A stretch of 64,000 bases of DNA from Saccharothrix sp. NRRL B-16348 (lineage in GTDB: Bacteria; Actinomycetota; Actinomycetes; Mycobacteriales; Pseudonocardiaceae): positions 1-64,000 of the forward strand of contig NZ_LGED01000211.1 in the NCBI RefSeq assembly GCF_001280085.1. The letters are read 5' to 3'. A program made the position numbers and the translations under genes. The notes under the pieces were generated by a model that made no database searches, was not told where the DNA came from, and saw nothing but the letters and a program-made list of their open reading frames with translations. Shown in pieces: positions 8,416-16,233 of the stretch (positions are counted from its first letter, which is position 1; every line of letters begins with the position of its first letter).

Positions 8416-9873
8416 GTGCACGAAGACGCGGAACGTTGTGCCCGAGCCGTGCGGTCGAAAGACGCCCGGTTCGACGGGTGGTTCTTCACCGCGGTCCTGA
8501 CCACTCGGATCTATTGTCGACCGAGTTGTCCGGTGGTGCCGCCCAAGGTCGAGAACATGCGGTTCTACCCGAGTGCGGCGGCGGCGCAACAAGCGGGATT
8601 CCGGGCTTGCAAGAGATGCCGGCCCGACGCGTCGCCCGGTTCTCCGCTGTGGAACCACCGCGCCGACTCGGTGGCGAAGGCGATGCGGTTGATCGCCGAC
8701 GGGGTGGTGGACCGCGAAGGCGTGCCGGGGCTCGCCGTCCGCCTCGGCTACAGCGTGCGGCAGCTCGAACGGCTGCTGCTGGCCGAGCTCGGCGCGGGGC
8801 CGCTGGCGTTGGCCAGGGCGCAACGCGCGCAGACCGCCCGGCTGCTCATCGAGACGACCGCGCTGCCCATGGCGGAGGTCGCGCTCGCCGCCGGGTTCGC
8901 CAGCGTCCGCGCGTTCAACGAGACGGTGCGCGAGGTGTTCGCGCTGTCGCCGACCGACCTGCGGACCCGCCGGCGGCCCGCGCCCGACACGCCGGGCGTG
9001 CTGTCGCTGCGGCTGCCGTTCCGCGCGCCGCTGCGGCCCGACAACCTGTTCGGCCACCTCGCCGCGACCGGCGTGCCGGGGGTGGAGGAGTGGCGTGACG
9101 GCGCGTACCGGCGGACGTTGCGGCTGCCGCACGGGCACGCCGTGGTGACGTTGTCGCCGCGGGACGACCACGTGGCGTGCACGCTGGCGTTGAGCGACCT
9201 GCGCGACCTGTCGATCGCCATCGCCCGGTGCCGCCGGATGCTCGACCTCGACGCCGACCCGGTCGCCGTGGACGAGCAGCTGCGCTCGGACCCGCTGCTC
9301 GCGCCCGTGGTCGACGCCGGTCCGGGACGGCGCGTGCCCGGCACGGTGGACGCCGCCGAGTTCGCGGTGCGCGCCGTGCTCGGCCAGCAGGTGTCCACGT
9401 CCGCCGCCCGCACGCACGCCGGTCGGCTGGTGCTCGCGGCGGGCGAGCCGATCGCGGACGGCGGGTTGACGCACCTGTTCCCGACGCCGTCGGCGTTGGC
9501 GGCCCTGGACCCCGCCGTGCTGGCCATGCCACAGGCGCGCAAGACCGCGTTCCGCGCGTTGGTCGAGGCGTTGGCCGACGGCTCGCTCGACCTCGGCGTC
9601 GGCGCCGACTGGGCGAAGGCGCGGGCCGACCTGCTGGCGCTGCCCGGGTTCGGGCCGTGGACGGTCGAGGTGATCGCGATGCGGGCGCTCGGCGACCCCG
9701 ACGCGTTCACGCCGACCGACCTCGGCATCCGGAGCGCCGCCCGCGCCCTCGGCCTGCCCGACACCCCCGCCGCCCTCGTGCGGCGAGCCCAGGCGTGGCG
9801 CCCTTGGCGCGCCTACGCCGTCCAGTACCTCTGGGCCACCGGTGACCACGCGGTCAACCGGCTGCCCGCCTGA
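8416..9873 (+). CDS. alkA: Ada N-terminal domain / AlkA DNA-3-methyladenine glycosylase fusion
   Basis: A 485-residue alkylation-repair protein with three parts. Residues 1-75 are the Ada zinc domain with four cysteines (34, 38, 65, 68; motif RIYCRPSCPVVPPKVENMRF), which in Ada accepts methyl groups from phosphotriesters and switches on transcription. Residues 85-190 are an AraC-type DNA-binding domain. The rest is the AlkA glycosylase, with helix-hairpin-helix LLALPGFGPWTVEVIAMRAL and catalytic Asp435 in PTDLGIR. It should both sense methylation and excise alkylated bases. GTG 8416 matches the usual start of relatives (HEDAERCARAVRSKDARFDGWF); an upstream ATG at 8353 is possible but adds unconserved sequence. 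Ogt follows after 15 bases. Confidence 0.92.
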   Translation: MHEDAERCARAVRSKDARFDGWFFTAVLTTRIYCRPSCPVVPPKVENMRFYPSAAAAQQAGFRACKRCRPDASPGSPLWNHRADSVAKAMRLIADGVVDREGVPGLAVRLGYSVRQLERLLLAELGAGPLALARAQRAQTARLLIETTALPMAEVALAAGFASVRAFNETVREVFALSPTDLRTRRRPAPDTPGVLSLRLPFRAPLRPDNLFGHLAATGVPGVEEWRDGAYRRTLRLPHGHAVVTLSPRDDHVACTLALSDLRDLSIAIARCRRMLDLDADPVAVDEQLRSDPLLAPVVDAGPGRRVPGTVDAAEFAVRAVLGQQVSTSAARTHAGRLVLAAGEPIADGGLTHLFPTPSALAALDPAVLAMPQARKTAFRALVEALADGSLDLGVGADWAKARADLLALPGFGPWTVEVIAMRALGDPDAFTPTDLGIRSAARALGLPDTPAALVRRAQAWRPWRAYAVQYLWATGDHAVNRLPA

Positions 9874-9888
9874 AAGGACGTTCGACCG

Positions 9889-10380
9889 ATGAGCCACACC
9901 ACCGTCGACAGCCCCGTCGGACCGCTCACGCTGGTCGCGCACGACGACGTGCTGTCTGGTCTGTACATGACCGAGCAGCGACACCGGCCGGCGGACGACA
10001 CGTTCGGGCCGGAGGACGCCTCGCCGTTCGGCGACGTGATCGTGCAGCTGGCCGAGTACTTCGCGGGCACGCGCACGGTGTTCGACCTGCCGTTGGACCC
10101 GATCGGGACGCCGTTCCAGCGGACCGTGTGGCGGGCGTTGGGCGAGATCCCGTACGGCGAGACCGTGACGTACGGGGAGCTGGCGCAGCGGCTCGGCCGT
10201 CCGTCGGCCGCGCGGGCCGTCGGGCTGGCCAACGGCCGCAACCCGATCGGGATCATCGTGCCGTGCCATCGGGTGGTCGGCGCGAACGGCGACCTCACCG
10301 GCTACGGCGGCGGCCTGGAGCGCAAGCGCCGCCTGCTGGACTTCGAGCAAGGCCCAGACACCTACCGACTCCCCCTCTGA
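9889..10380 (+). CDS. ogt: Methylated-DNA-[protein]-cysteine S-methyltransferase
   Basis: A 163-residue suicide repair enzyme that transfers the methyl group of O6-methylguanine to its own cysteine. The active site PCHRV has Cys126, within NPIGIIVPCHRVVGANGDLTGYGGG; the recognition-helix and Asn-hinge region (YGELAQRLGRPSAARAVGLANGRNP) is intact. A ribosome binding site (GAAAGGAC) precedes the ATG. It is 15 bases after the Ada/AlkA gene in the same direction, so the two form an adaptive-response operon, probably induced by the methylated Ada domain of its neighbour. Confidence 0.95.
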   Translation: MSHTTVDSPVGPLTLVAHDDVLSGLYMTEQRHRPADDTFGPEDASPFGDVIVQLAEYFAGTRTVFDLPLDPIGTPFQRTVWRALGEIPYGETVTYGELAQRLGRPSAARAVGLANGRNPIGIIVPCHRVVGANGDLTGYGGGLERKRRLLDFEQGPDTYRLPL

Positions 10381-10426
10381 CCGTTCCGCACCGCACCACC
10401 CACGCACCACCCTTCCCTTCCGCAAA

Positions 10427-10570
10427 CGCGCGTGTCCTACGTTCAGAACGCGCGTGTCCTACGTTCGCGTACCCCGAGTTGAACGCTCAGAACAGCCAGC
10501 CGTGTTCTGAACGTTCAACTCGGGTGTTCTGGACGTAGGACACGCGTGACGCGAACGTAGGACACGCGGG
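10427..10570. repeat. 22-bp-unit repeat array A: three-tier palindrome
   Basis: Between ogt and the ArsR gene lies a large palindrome made of related units. On the left two copies of CGCGTGTCCTACGTTC (10429 and 10451, 22-bp period) and one CGAGTTGAACGCTC; on the right the same three in reverse order and orientation. The innermost stem (10473-10494 with 10503-10524) pairs at 21 of 22 positions around an 8-base loop; the outer tiers pair through ACGTAGGACACGCG blocks. It may act as a strong terminator for ogt and belongs to the same family as the arrays at 32614 and 42524. Confidence 0.85.
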
Positions 10571-10610
10571 ACCGACAAGAAAGTTTGTCTTGACGGGGGA
10601 AGTTGTCGGT
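10571..10610. promoter_or_regulatory. Likely operator/promoter of the ArsR-type operon
   Basis: ACCGACAA (10571-10578) and TTGTCGGT (10603-10610) form a perfect 8-bp inverted repeat, and a third TTGTC at 10585-10589 makes an inner repeat GACAA-GAAAGT-TTGTC. A -35-like TTGACG lies at 10590-10595 between the arms. The site is 15-55 bases before the ArsR start, fitting autoregulation. Confidence 0.55.
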
Positions 10611-10624
10611 GAGAAGGTTGCGCC

Positions 10625-11209
10625 ATGCTTGACGTGGCAGTGATCGAAGACCCGGCGACGGCCGAGGTCTCGTTGGACCCGGTGCGGGCGAGGTTGTTGG
10701 CCGAACTGGCCGAGCCGAGCTCGGCGACCATGCTGGCGGCCAAGATCGGCCTGCCCCGGCAGAAGGTCAACTACCACCTGCGCACCCTGGAGCAGCACGG
10801 GCTGGTGGAGCTGGCCGAGGAACGCCGCAAGGGCAACATGACCGAACGCGTCATGCGCGCCACCGCCGCGTCCTACGTCATCTCGCCCACGGCGCTCGCC
10901 GCCGTCCAACCCGACCCGGAACGCGCGCCCGACCGCCTGTCGGCCCGCTGGCTCCTGGCCGTCGCCGCACGGCTGGTCCGCGACGTCGGCAACCTCCTCA
11001 CCGGCGCCGCCAAGGCGGACAAGAAGGTCGCCACCTTCGCGCTGGACGGCGAGGTCCGCTTCGCCACCGCCGCCGACCGCGCGGCGTTCGCCGAAGAGCT
11101 GGCCACCGCCGTCACGACCCTGGTCGCCAAGTACCACGACGAATCCGCGACCGGCGGACGCGCGCACCGCGTCGTCGTCGCCGTCCACCCCAGCATCCCG
11201 AAGGAGTGA
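10625..11209 (+). CDS. ArsR-type winged-helix transcriptional regulator
   Basis: A 194-residue regulator. A winged helix occupies residues 15-75 (LDPVRARLLAELAEPSSATMLAAKIGLPRQKVNYHLRTLEQHGLVEL), as in the HTH_20/ArsR group. No metal-binding cysteines are present, so it is not a metal sensor. The C-terminal 110 residues are of unknown function. It heads a tightly packed operon with an SRPBCC protein (next start after 2 bases), a DUF998 membrane protein and an alpha/beta hydrolase. ArsR-SRPBCC pairs are common in actinobacteria, but their signal is mostly unknown. The inverted repeat upstream is a plausible operator. Confidence 0.85.
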   Translation: MLDVAVIEDPATAEVSLDPVRARLLAELAEPSSATMLAAKIGLPRQKVNYHLRTLEQHGLVELAEERRKGNMTERVMRATAASYVISPTALAAVQPDPERAPDRLSARWLLAVAARLVRDVGNLLTGAAKADKKVATFALDGEVRFATAADRAAFAEELATAVTTLVAKYHDESATGGRAHRVVVAVHPSIPKE

Positions 11210-11211
11210 CG

Positions 11212-11928
11212 ATGGGTCACGCGTTCGAAGGCGTCAACGAGGTCGAGCTGGACGGCGTGACGCCGGAGCAGGTCTGGGAGGCCATCGCCACCGGCCCCGG
11301 CATCGACTCCTGGTTCATGGGCTCCAACGAGGTGGAGCCGGGCGCCGTCGTCCGGCAGGCGTTCGGCGCCTACCAGCCCGCGCACCGGGTCACCGCCTGG
11401 GAACCCGGCAAGCACCTGGCGTACGGCGGCGAGCAGGAGCCCGACGGCCGGTTCATCGCCTACGAGTTCCTGGTCGAGGGCCGCGAGCAGGGCAGCACGG
11501 TCCTGCGCATGGTCGCGAGCGGTTTCCTGCCCGGCGACGACTGGGAGGACGAGTTCGAGGCCATGACCGCGGGCGGCGAGATGTTCTGGCAGACCCTCGT
11601 CACCTACCTGCGCCACTTCGCGGGCCGCACCGCCCGTCCGCTCACCGCCTTCGGCCCGCCGGTGACGGACTGGCCGGCGACGTGGCAGGCGCTCGGCCGC
11701 AAGCTCGGCCTGGACCACGCGCCGAGGACCGGCGACCTCGTCACCCTGGACGGCGAGCGCGGCGTCGTCTACTTCGCCAACGCCCAGACCGCCGGCGTCC
11801 GCACCGAGAACGCGATGTACCGCTTCTTCCAGGGGTTGCCCGGCGTCCTCACCGCCATGCACCACGTGTTCACCGCCGACCACCGCGACGAGCGGACCTG
11901 GTCGACCTGGATGGGAGACCTGGCATGA
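11212..11928 (+). CDS. SRPBCC (AHSA1/START-like) domain protein
   Basis: A 238-residue protein with the AHSA1-type SRPBCC fold in its first 150 residues (VNEVELDGVTPEQVWEAIATGPGIDSWFMGSNEVEPG, then VTAWEPGKHLAYG). This fold forms a hydrophobic pocket for lipids or other small ligands. The C-terminal part may be a second, degenerate copy. The ATG at 11212 is preferred because AAGGAG lies 6 bases before it; the GTG at 11206 has no room for a ribosome binding site. It overlaps the DUF998 gene by 4 bases. It likely binds the small molecule handled by this operon; that is inference. Confidence 0.85.
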   Translation: MGHAFEGVNEVELDGVTPEQVWEAIATGPGIDSWFMGSNEVEPGAVVRQAFGAYQPAHRVTAWEPGKHLAYGGEQEPDGRFIAYEFLVEGREQGSTVLRMVASGFLPGDDWEDEFEAMTAGGEMFWQTLVTYLRHFAGRTARPLTAFGPPVTDWPATWQALGRKLGLDHAPRTGDLVTLDGERGVVYFANAQTAGVRTENAMYRFFQGLPGVLTAMHHVFTADHRDERTWSTWMGDLA

Positions 11929-12557
11929 GCACGACCACCTTGCGGCACAACGACACCCGCGCCGCCACCACCAGGCTCCTGCTGGGCTGCGGCGTCCTGG
12001 CCGGCCCGCTCTACCTGGTCACCGGCTTCGCCCAGGCGTTCACCCGCGAGGGCTTCGACCTGATCCGCCACCCGTTCAGTTTCCTCTCCCTCGGCGACGG
12101 CGGTTGGCTCCAGATCGCGAACTTCGTCCTCACCGGACTGATGTTCCTGGCCGCCGCGGTGGGCGCGCACCGCACCGGCGCGGTCGGCCGGGTCGTGCCG
12201 GTCCTGATCGGGGTCTTCGCGGTCGGCATGATCGGCGGCGGCGTGTTCGTGGCCGACCCGGCGTTCGGCTTCCCGGCCGGCGCGCCGGAGGGCCAGCCGG
12301 CGGAGCTGTCGTGGCACGGCGTGCTGCACGGCGTGGCGTTCTTCGTCGCGTTCCCGGCGCTGGTGGCGTCGTTCTTCGTGCTGGCGCGGAAGTGGACGGG
12401 GCCGTGGGCGCGGGCGAGCGTGGCCGCGGGCGTGCTGTCGCTCGCGCCGATGCCCTTCCTGGGCACCGGATCGGGCACGGTCCTGCTGTACGGCGGCGCC
12501 GTGGTGGGTTGGCTGTGGGTGTCCGCCGTCGCGGCGAAGCTGCGCTCCGAGAGCTGA
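11925..12557 (+). CDS. DUF998 family membrane protein
   Basis: A 210-residue integral membrane protein of the DUF998 family (function unknown), with about six hydrophobic helices. The family pattern is PLYLVTGFAQAFTREGFDLIRHPFSFLSLGDGGWLQIANFVLTG. The start codon overlaps the previous stop as ATGA, so translation is coupled. The alpha/beta hydrolase follows after 15 bases. Confidence 0.85.
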   Translation: MSTTTLRHNDTRAATTRLLLGCGVLAGPLYLVTGFAQAFTREGFDLIRHPFSFLSLGDGGWLQIANFVLTGLMFLAAAVGAHRTGAVGRVVPVLIGVFAVGMIGGGVFVADPAFGFPAGAPEGQPAELSWHGVLHGVAFFVAFPALVASFFVLARKWTGPWARASVAAGVLSLAPMPFLGTGSGTVLLYGGAVVGWLWVSAVAAKLRSES

Positions 12558-12572
12558 AGGACAGAGCACATC

Positions 12573-13367
12573 ATGGGACAGGTCGTATCCAAGGACGGCA
12601 CCGCGATCGCGTTCTCGCGCATCGGTTCCGGACCGGCGTTGATCATCGTGGACGGCGCGTTGTGCTACCGGGCCTTCGGGCCCTCGAAAGCGGTGGCCGA
12701 GGCGTTGTCCGAGCACTTCACCGTCTACACCTACGACCGGCGCGGCCGGGGCGAGAGCGGCGGCGGCACGCCGTACGACGTCGAGCGCGAGGTCGAGGAC
12801 ATCGCCGCGCTGATCGAGGAGGCGGGCGGGTCGGCGCACCTGTTCGGCATGTCCTCCGGCGGCACGCTGGTCGCCGAGGCCGCGCACCGGGGCGTCAACG
12901 CCGAGCGGATCGCCATCTACGAGTCGCCGATGACCATCGACCGGACGCGCGAGCCGATGGCCGAGGATCTGCCCGCACGCGTGGAACGCGCGGTCGCGGA
13001 AGGACGCCGTGGCGACGCGGTCAAGCTGTTCATGCGGTACGTCGGCACGCCGGGCTTCTTCGTCGCGGTGCTCCAGGTCATGCCGCCGTGGCGGAAGCTC
13101 AAGGGCGTCGCGCACACGTTGCCGAACGACTTCGCGCTGGTCGGCGAGTTCCAGCGGGGCACGCCGCCGCCCGCCGACCGGTGGTCCGGCGCGCAGGCGC
13201 CCGCGCTGGTGATCGCCGGCGGGAAGAGCCCGGAGTACCTGCGCAACGCGCAGCGGCACCTGGCGTCGGCCCTGCCGCACGGCGAGCTGACCGTGCTGCC
13301 CGGCCAGACCCACATGGTCAAGCCCAAGGCGACGGTCCCGGTCCTCGTCGACTTCTTCACGCGCTGA
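12573..13367 (+). CDS. Alpha/beta hydrolase
   Basis: A 264-residue cytoplasmic alpha/beta hydrolase. The nucleophile is Ser94 in GMSSGG, the family loop YDRRGRGES precedes it, and the catalytic His is in GQTHMVKPKATVPVLVDFF near residue 248. There is no signal peptide. It is the last gene of the ArsR operon, with GAAGGA before its ATG. Substrate unknown; small hydrolases of this type often act on esters, lactones or antibiotics. Confidence 0.87.
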   Translation: MGQVVSKDGTAIAFSRIGSGPALIIVDGALCYRAFGPSKAVAEALSEHFTVYTYDRRGRGESGGGTPYDVEREVEDIAALIEEAGGSAHLFGMSSGGTLVAEAAHRGVNAERIAIYESPMTIDRTREPMAEDLPARVERAVAEGRRGDAVKLFMRYVGTPGFFVAVLQVMPPWRKLKGVAHTLPNDFALVGEFQRGTPPPADRWSGAQAPALVIAGGKSPEYLRNAQRHLASALPHGELTVLPGQTHMVKPKATVPVLVDFFTR

Positions 13368-13382
13368 GCGCAGGCGGAACCT

Positions 13383-13428
13383 GGTGGTGGGCGAGGACTT
13401 CCCCGTCCACCACCGTCGCGCGCGACGG
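13383..13428. terminator. Convergent terminator with two hairpins
   Basis: Two stems lie between convergent genes: GGTGGTGG (13383-13390) with CCACCACC (13407-13414), and the perfect 16-bp palindrome CCGTCGCGCGCGACGG (13413-13428). Together they can terminate transcription from both sides. Confidence 0.6.
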
Positions 13429-13430
13429 CT

Positions 13431-14264
13431 TCAGGGCTTGCGGCCCACCGCGCCCGCGATGCAGTAGCTCACCGAGTCGAGCTCCTTGAGCCGCGGCCCG
13501 TCCGGCCACCAGTCCGCGCAGATGACCAGCCCCGGCTCGACCAGCTCCAGGCCGTGGAACAGCTCGTGCATCTCACGCCTGGTGATGAACCGCCCGCTGC
13601 CCATCGGCGAGTGCAGGAACGTCTGCTCCATGCGCCGCGCGATGGCGGAGTGCTCCTCGGTCTCCGGGTCGAGGAAGTGCGAGATCGCCACGTACGAGCC
13701 GGACGGCAGTGCCTCGATGTACTCGGCCATGATCTCGGCCGACGACGGCGTGTCGCCGTTGTAGTGGTGCAGCGTACCCATCTGGAACAGCGCGATCGGC
13801 TCGGTGAAGTCGATGTGCTTGCGCACGACCTCGTCGTTCAGGATCTCGTGCGGGTTGAAGATGTCGGCGGCGGAGAAGTGCGTCTGGTCGTTCTCCTCCA
13901 GCAGCGCGCGGCCGTGCGCCAGCACCACCGGGTCGTTGTCGACGTACACGACTCGTGCATCCGGGTTGATCCGCTGGGCCACTTGGTGGGTGTTCTCCGC
14001 GGTGGGCAGCCCGGACCCGCAGTCGAGGAACTGGTTGATGCCCGTCTGGCTCGCGACGAACCGGGTGGCGCGGATCAGGAAGCTGCGGTTGTCCACCGCG
14101 AGGGTGGCCGCCTCGGGCGCGATCTGCTGCACGCGACGCAGCACCTCGCGGTCGATCTCGTAGTTGTCCTTGCCGTTGAGGAAGGCGTCGTAGACCCTGG
14201 CGATGCTGGCCTTGGTGGTGTCGATGTAGACGGGGGCGGCGGCGTCCGAGGACGTACCCGGCAT
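13431..14264 (-). CDS. SAM-dependent methyltransferase, PF04672 family
   Basis: A 277-residue member of the actinobacterial PF04672 methyltransferase family. Typical features are IDTTKASIARVYDAFLNGKDNYEIDREV at the N-terminus, the SAM-binding strand FLDCGSGLPTAENTHQVAQ, VVYVDNDPVVLAHGRALL and ALFQMGTLHHYNGD. Substrates of this very abundant family are largely unknown. It is divergent from a DUF5753 regulator, a neighbourhood these genes very often have in Streptomyces and relatives, so it may be part of that regulatory module. Confidence 0.88.
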   Translation of the reverse strand: MPGTSSDAAAPVYIDTTKASIARVYDAFLNGKDNYEIDREVLRRVQQIAPEAATLAVDNRSFLIRATRFVASQTGINQFLDCGSGLPTAENTHQVAQRINPDARVVYVDNDPVVLAHGRALLEENDQTHFSAADIFNPHEILNDEVVRKHIDFTEPIALFQMGTLHHYNGDTPSSAEIMAEYIEALPSGSYVAISHFLDPETEEHSAIARRMEQTFLHSPMGSGRFITRREMHELFHGLELVEPGLVICADWWPDGPRLKELDSVSYCIAGAVGRKP

Positions 14265-14477
14265 TGTGGTGACCTCGCATTACGGGGATGGGAGTGATGT
14301 TGTGTGCACCGCGTCACAGTCCGCTCAGCGTAAGGGTATGGGCTCAACGCGTGAGTGAGCCTCGTGCATCTGACCGGGCAAGATCATGGGTGTACGTTCA
14401 GTGACGATGCGAGTCGGCCCTCCCCGGGCGCAACCGCTGATCGGGTGGGACAGGCACGACGGTCGGGAGGAACGGCG

Positions 14478-15353
14478 ATGGCGACGGGAGAGTCGACGCC
14501 GGAGAGGGAGAGCGGTCCGACCGCTCTGCGCATCGTGCTCGGCGCCCAGCTGCGCCGGCTGCGCGAGGCGGCGGAGATCAGCCGGGCGGACGCCGGCTAC
14601 GCGATCCGCGGCTCGGAGTCGAAGATCAGCCGGATGGAGCTGGGTCGCGTCGGCCTGAAGGAACGCGACGTGAACGACCTGCTGACCATGTACGGCGTCG
14701 ACGACGCGGGCGAGCGGGCGAAGTTCCTCGACATGGTCCGCCGGTCCAACTCGCCGGGCTGGTGGCACCGCTACACCGACCTGATGCCCGACTGGTTCCA
14801 CGACTACGTGGGCCTGGAGGAGGCGGCGGCGCGGATCCTGATCTACGAGACGCAGTTCGTGCCCGGTCTGCTGCAGACCGAGGACTACGCGACGGCGATC
14901 GCGAGCCACGGCCGGTCGGAGCTGGTGACGCCCGAGGTGCGGCGGCGGGTGTCGTTGCGGATGCAGCGGCAGAAGATCCTGGCGCGGCCGGGTGCCCCGA
15001 GAGTGTGGGCCGTGATCGACGAATCGGTGCTTTATCGGGCGATCGGCGGCCGCCAAGTCCTGCTCAACCAGATCGAACACTTGCTCAGCGTGACCAAAGA
15101 CGGGCCCGTCACCCTCCAGATAGTGCCTTTCCCTTTGGCCGGTTACGCGGCGAAGGGTCCCTTCGCGATGCTGCGCTTCGGTGAGCCCGACCTGCCGGAC
15201 ATCGTGTACCTCGAACACCTCGCCGGTGCCCTCTACCTGGACAAACTCGAAGAGCTGGAGATCTACAGCCGGGTCTTCGACCGGCTGACGGTGGACGCGG
15301 AGACGCCGGACCGGAGTCGACAAATGCTCGCAAAACGGCGGGCTGAGCTGTAG
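14478..15353 (+). CDS. XRE-type HTH regulator with DUF5753 domain
   Basis: A 291-residue regulator of the WhiJ-like family. Residues 18-75 form an XRE helix-turn-helix (GAQLRRLREAAEISRADAGYAIRGSESKISRMELGRVGLKERDV). Residues 90-285 are DUF5753 (YVGLEEAAARILIYETQFVPGLLQTEDYATAI ... LPDIVYLEH). GGGAGG before ATG 14478 supports the start. In streptomycetes such regulators work with a small DUF397 partner encoded next door, and here one follows 129 bases downstream, after an unusual TGCA array that is a good candidate for its operator. Confidence 0.92.
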   Translation: MATGESTPERESGPTALRIVLGAQLRRLREAAEISRADAGYAIRGSESKISRMELGRVGLKERDVNDLLTMYGVDDAGERAKFLDMVRRSNSPGWWHRYTDLMPDWFHDYVGLEEAAARILIYETQFVPGLLQTEDYATAIASHGRSELVTPEVRRRVSLRMQRQKILARPGAPRVWAVIDESVLYRAIGGRQVLLNQIEHLLSVTKDGPVTLQIVPFPLAGYAAKGPFAMLRFGEPDLPDIVYLEHLAGALYLDKLEELEIYSRVFDRLTVDAETPDRSRQMLAKRRAEL

Positions 15354-15383
15354 TTGTCGTCCGTCCGGGTGGGATTCACGCTC

Positions 15384-15461
15384 TGCATCTGCACGTGCAT
15401 TTACCCGTGCACCAGCCGGTGCTACCGTCCGTGCACAACCGGATGCACGTGCAGATGCATC
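15384..15461. promoter_or_regulatory. Hexamer-phased, mirror-symmetric TGCA operator array
   Basis: Eight TGCA tetramers begin at 15384, 15390, 15396, 15408, 15432, 15444, 15450 and 15456. All are on one 6-bp register, with gaps 6, 6, 12, 24, 12, 6, 6, so the array is mirror-symmetric about the hexamer at 15420 (TGCTAC). The outer parts form a perfect 17-bp inverted repeat (15384-15400 with 15443-15459). It ends 21 bases before the DUF397 start and should be a protein-binding site, most simply for the DUF5753 regulator encoded upstream. Confidence 0.75.
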
Positions 15462-15482
15462 TCTGGCTTGGAAGGTGAGTCG

Positions 15483-15722
15483 ATGGCCACCAAGGTTCAC
15501 AACGGCATGTCCGCGGCCGACCTGACCGGCGTCACGTGGACCAAGAGCTCCTACAGCGACGCGATCGGCAACTGCGTCGAGTTCGCCGTGACGGACGGCG
15601 GTGAGATCGCGATGCGCAACTCCCGGTTCCCCGAAGGCCCGGCGCTCGTCTACACCCGAGCGGAGATGGCCGCTTTCGTGGCCGGGGCCCGGGACGGGGA
15701 GTTCGATGACCTCGTCGACTGA
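15483..15722 (+). CDS. DUF397 domain protein
   Basis: A 79-residue protein with the DUF397 core WTKSSYSDAIGNCVEFAV, which relatives share nearly letter for letter, and the ending SRFPEGPALVYTRAEMAAFVAGARDGEFD. DUF397 proteins are small acidic partners, probably antagonists, of WhiJ-like DUF5753 regulators; one lies directly upstream. The start ATG 15483 is preceded by GGAAGGTGAG. The following gene starts inside its 3' end (17-base overlap), so the two are translationally coupled. Confidence 0.92.
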   Translation: MATKVHNGMSAADLTGVTWTKSSYSDAIGNCVEFAVTDGGEIAMRNSRFPEGPALVYTRAEMAAFVAGARDGEFDDLVD

Positions 15723-16017
15723 CCACCCCTCGCGGACGACGTTCCAGCTTCGCGAGTTGATCGCGCGGGGGTTCCAGTTCCTCCACCCGCGCGATGCCAG
15801 GGGAGAGCTGGCGGCGGTGGTCGGTGTTCGGGCGCACGACGCGGTGATCGACGTCGTGCGCCTGCACACCGAGGACGACGCGGTGGCGATGCGGATGCCC
15901 GCCGACGAGGTGAACGTCCTGTCGCCCAGCCGTTTCTCGTGGCGTCGGCACGGCCCGGCCACGCACGTGCTCGAAGAACTGCTCGAACTGCCCGACGAGG
16001 ACGAGCGGACCGCGTGA
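15706..16017 (+). CDS. Conserved hypothetical protein coupled to DUF397
   Basis: A 103-residue acidic protein (TFQLRELIARGFQFLHPRDARGELAAVVGVRAHDAVIDVVRLHTEDDAVAMRMPADEV) without signal peptide or membrane helix. I know no function. Its start lies within the end of the DUF397 gene in another frame, so it is made together with it. The codon usage is normal for the window, and two hairpins follow the stop, which supports a real last gene of the operon. Confidence 0.75.
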   Translation: MTSSTDHPSRTTFQLRELIARGFQFLHPRDARGELAAVVGVRAHDAVIDVVRLHTEDDAVAMRMPADEVNVLSPSRFSWRRHGPATHVLEELLELPDEDERTA

Positions 16018-16023
16018 AGACTT

Positions 16024-16072
16024 CCCGTCCACATCCGCGGTGGTGGACGGGACGAGAGGGGCGAGCCCTCTC
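16024..16072. terminator. Two consecutive terminator hairpins
   Basis: CCCGTCCAC (16024-16032) pairs with GTGGACGGG (16043-16051), and directly after it GAGAGGG (16054-16060) pairs with CCCTCTC (16066-16072). They close the DUF5753/DUF397 operon. Confidence 0.6.
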
Positions 16073-16170
16073 ATCGGCGAACCTGACCTGGAGACGCAGC
16101 GGGAGTCGACTCCGCGCCGGAAAGAGGCGTCGACGCCACGCTCGGAGCGCAACTCCGTGTTCGTCGCGTT

Positions 16171-16208
16171 CGGTGCGGAGGTCGAGGTCGGCTTCGGCCT
16201 CCGCACCG
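16171..16208. terminator. Hairpin downstream of the TetR gene
   Basis: CGGTGCGGAGG (16171-16181) and CCTCCGCACCG (16198-16208) form an 11-bp perfect stem 26 bases beyond the stop of the minus-strand TetR gene, a likely terminator for it. Confidence 0.5.
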
Positions 16209-16233
16209 GCCACACCAGCGGAAATGTGGCCGC

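Noticed and set aside
15354..15482. A Cys-rich peptide read through the TGCA array
   Set aside because: The cysteines come from TGC/TGCA repetition in the DNA; the DUF397 gene has its own start and ribosome binding site behind it.
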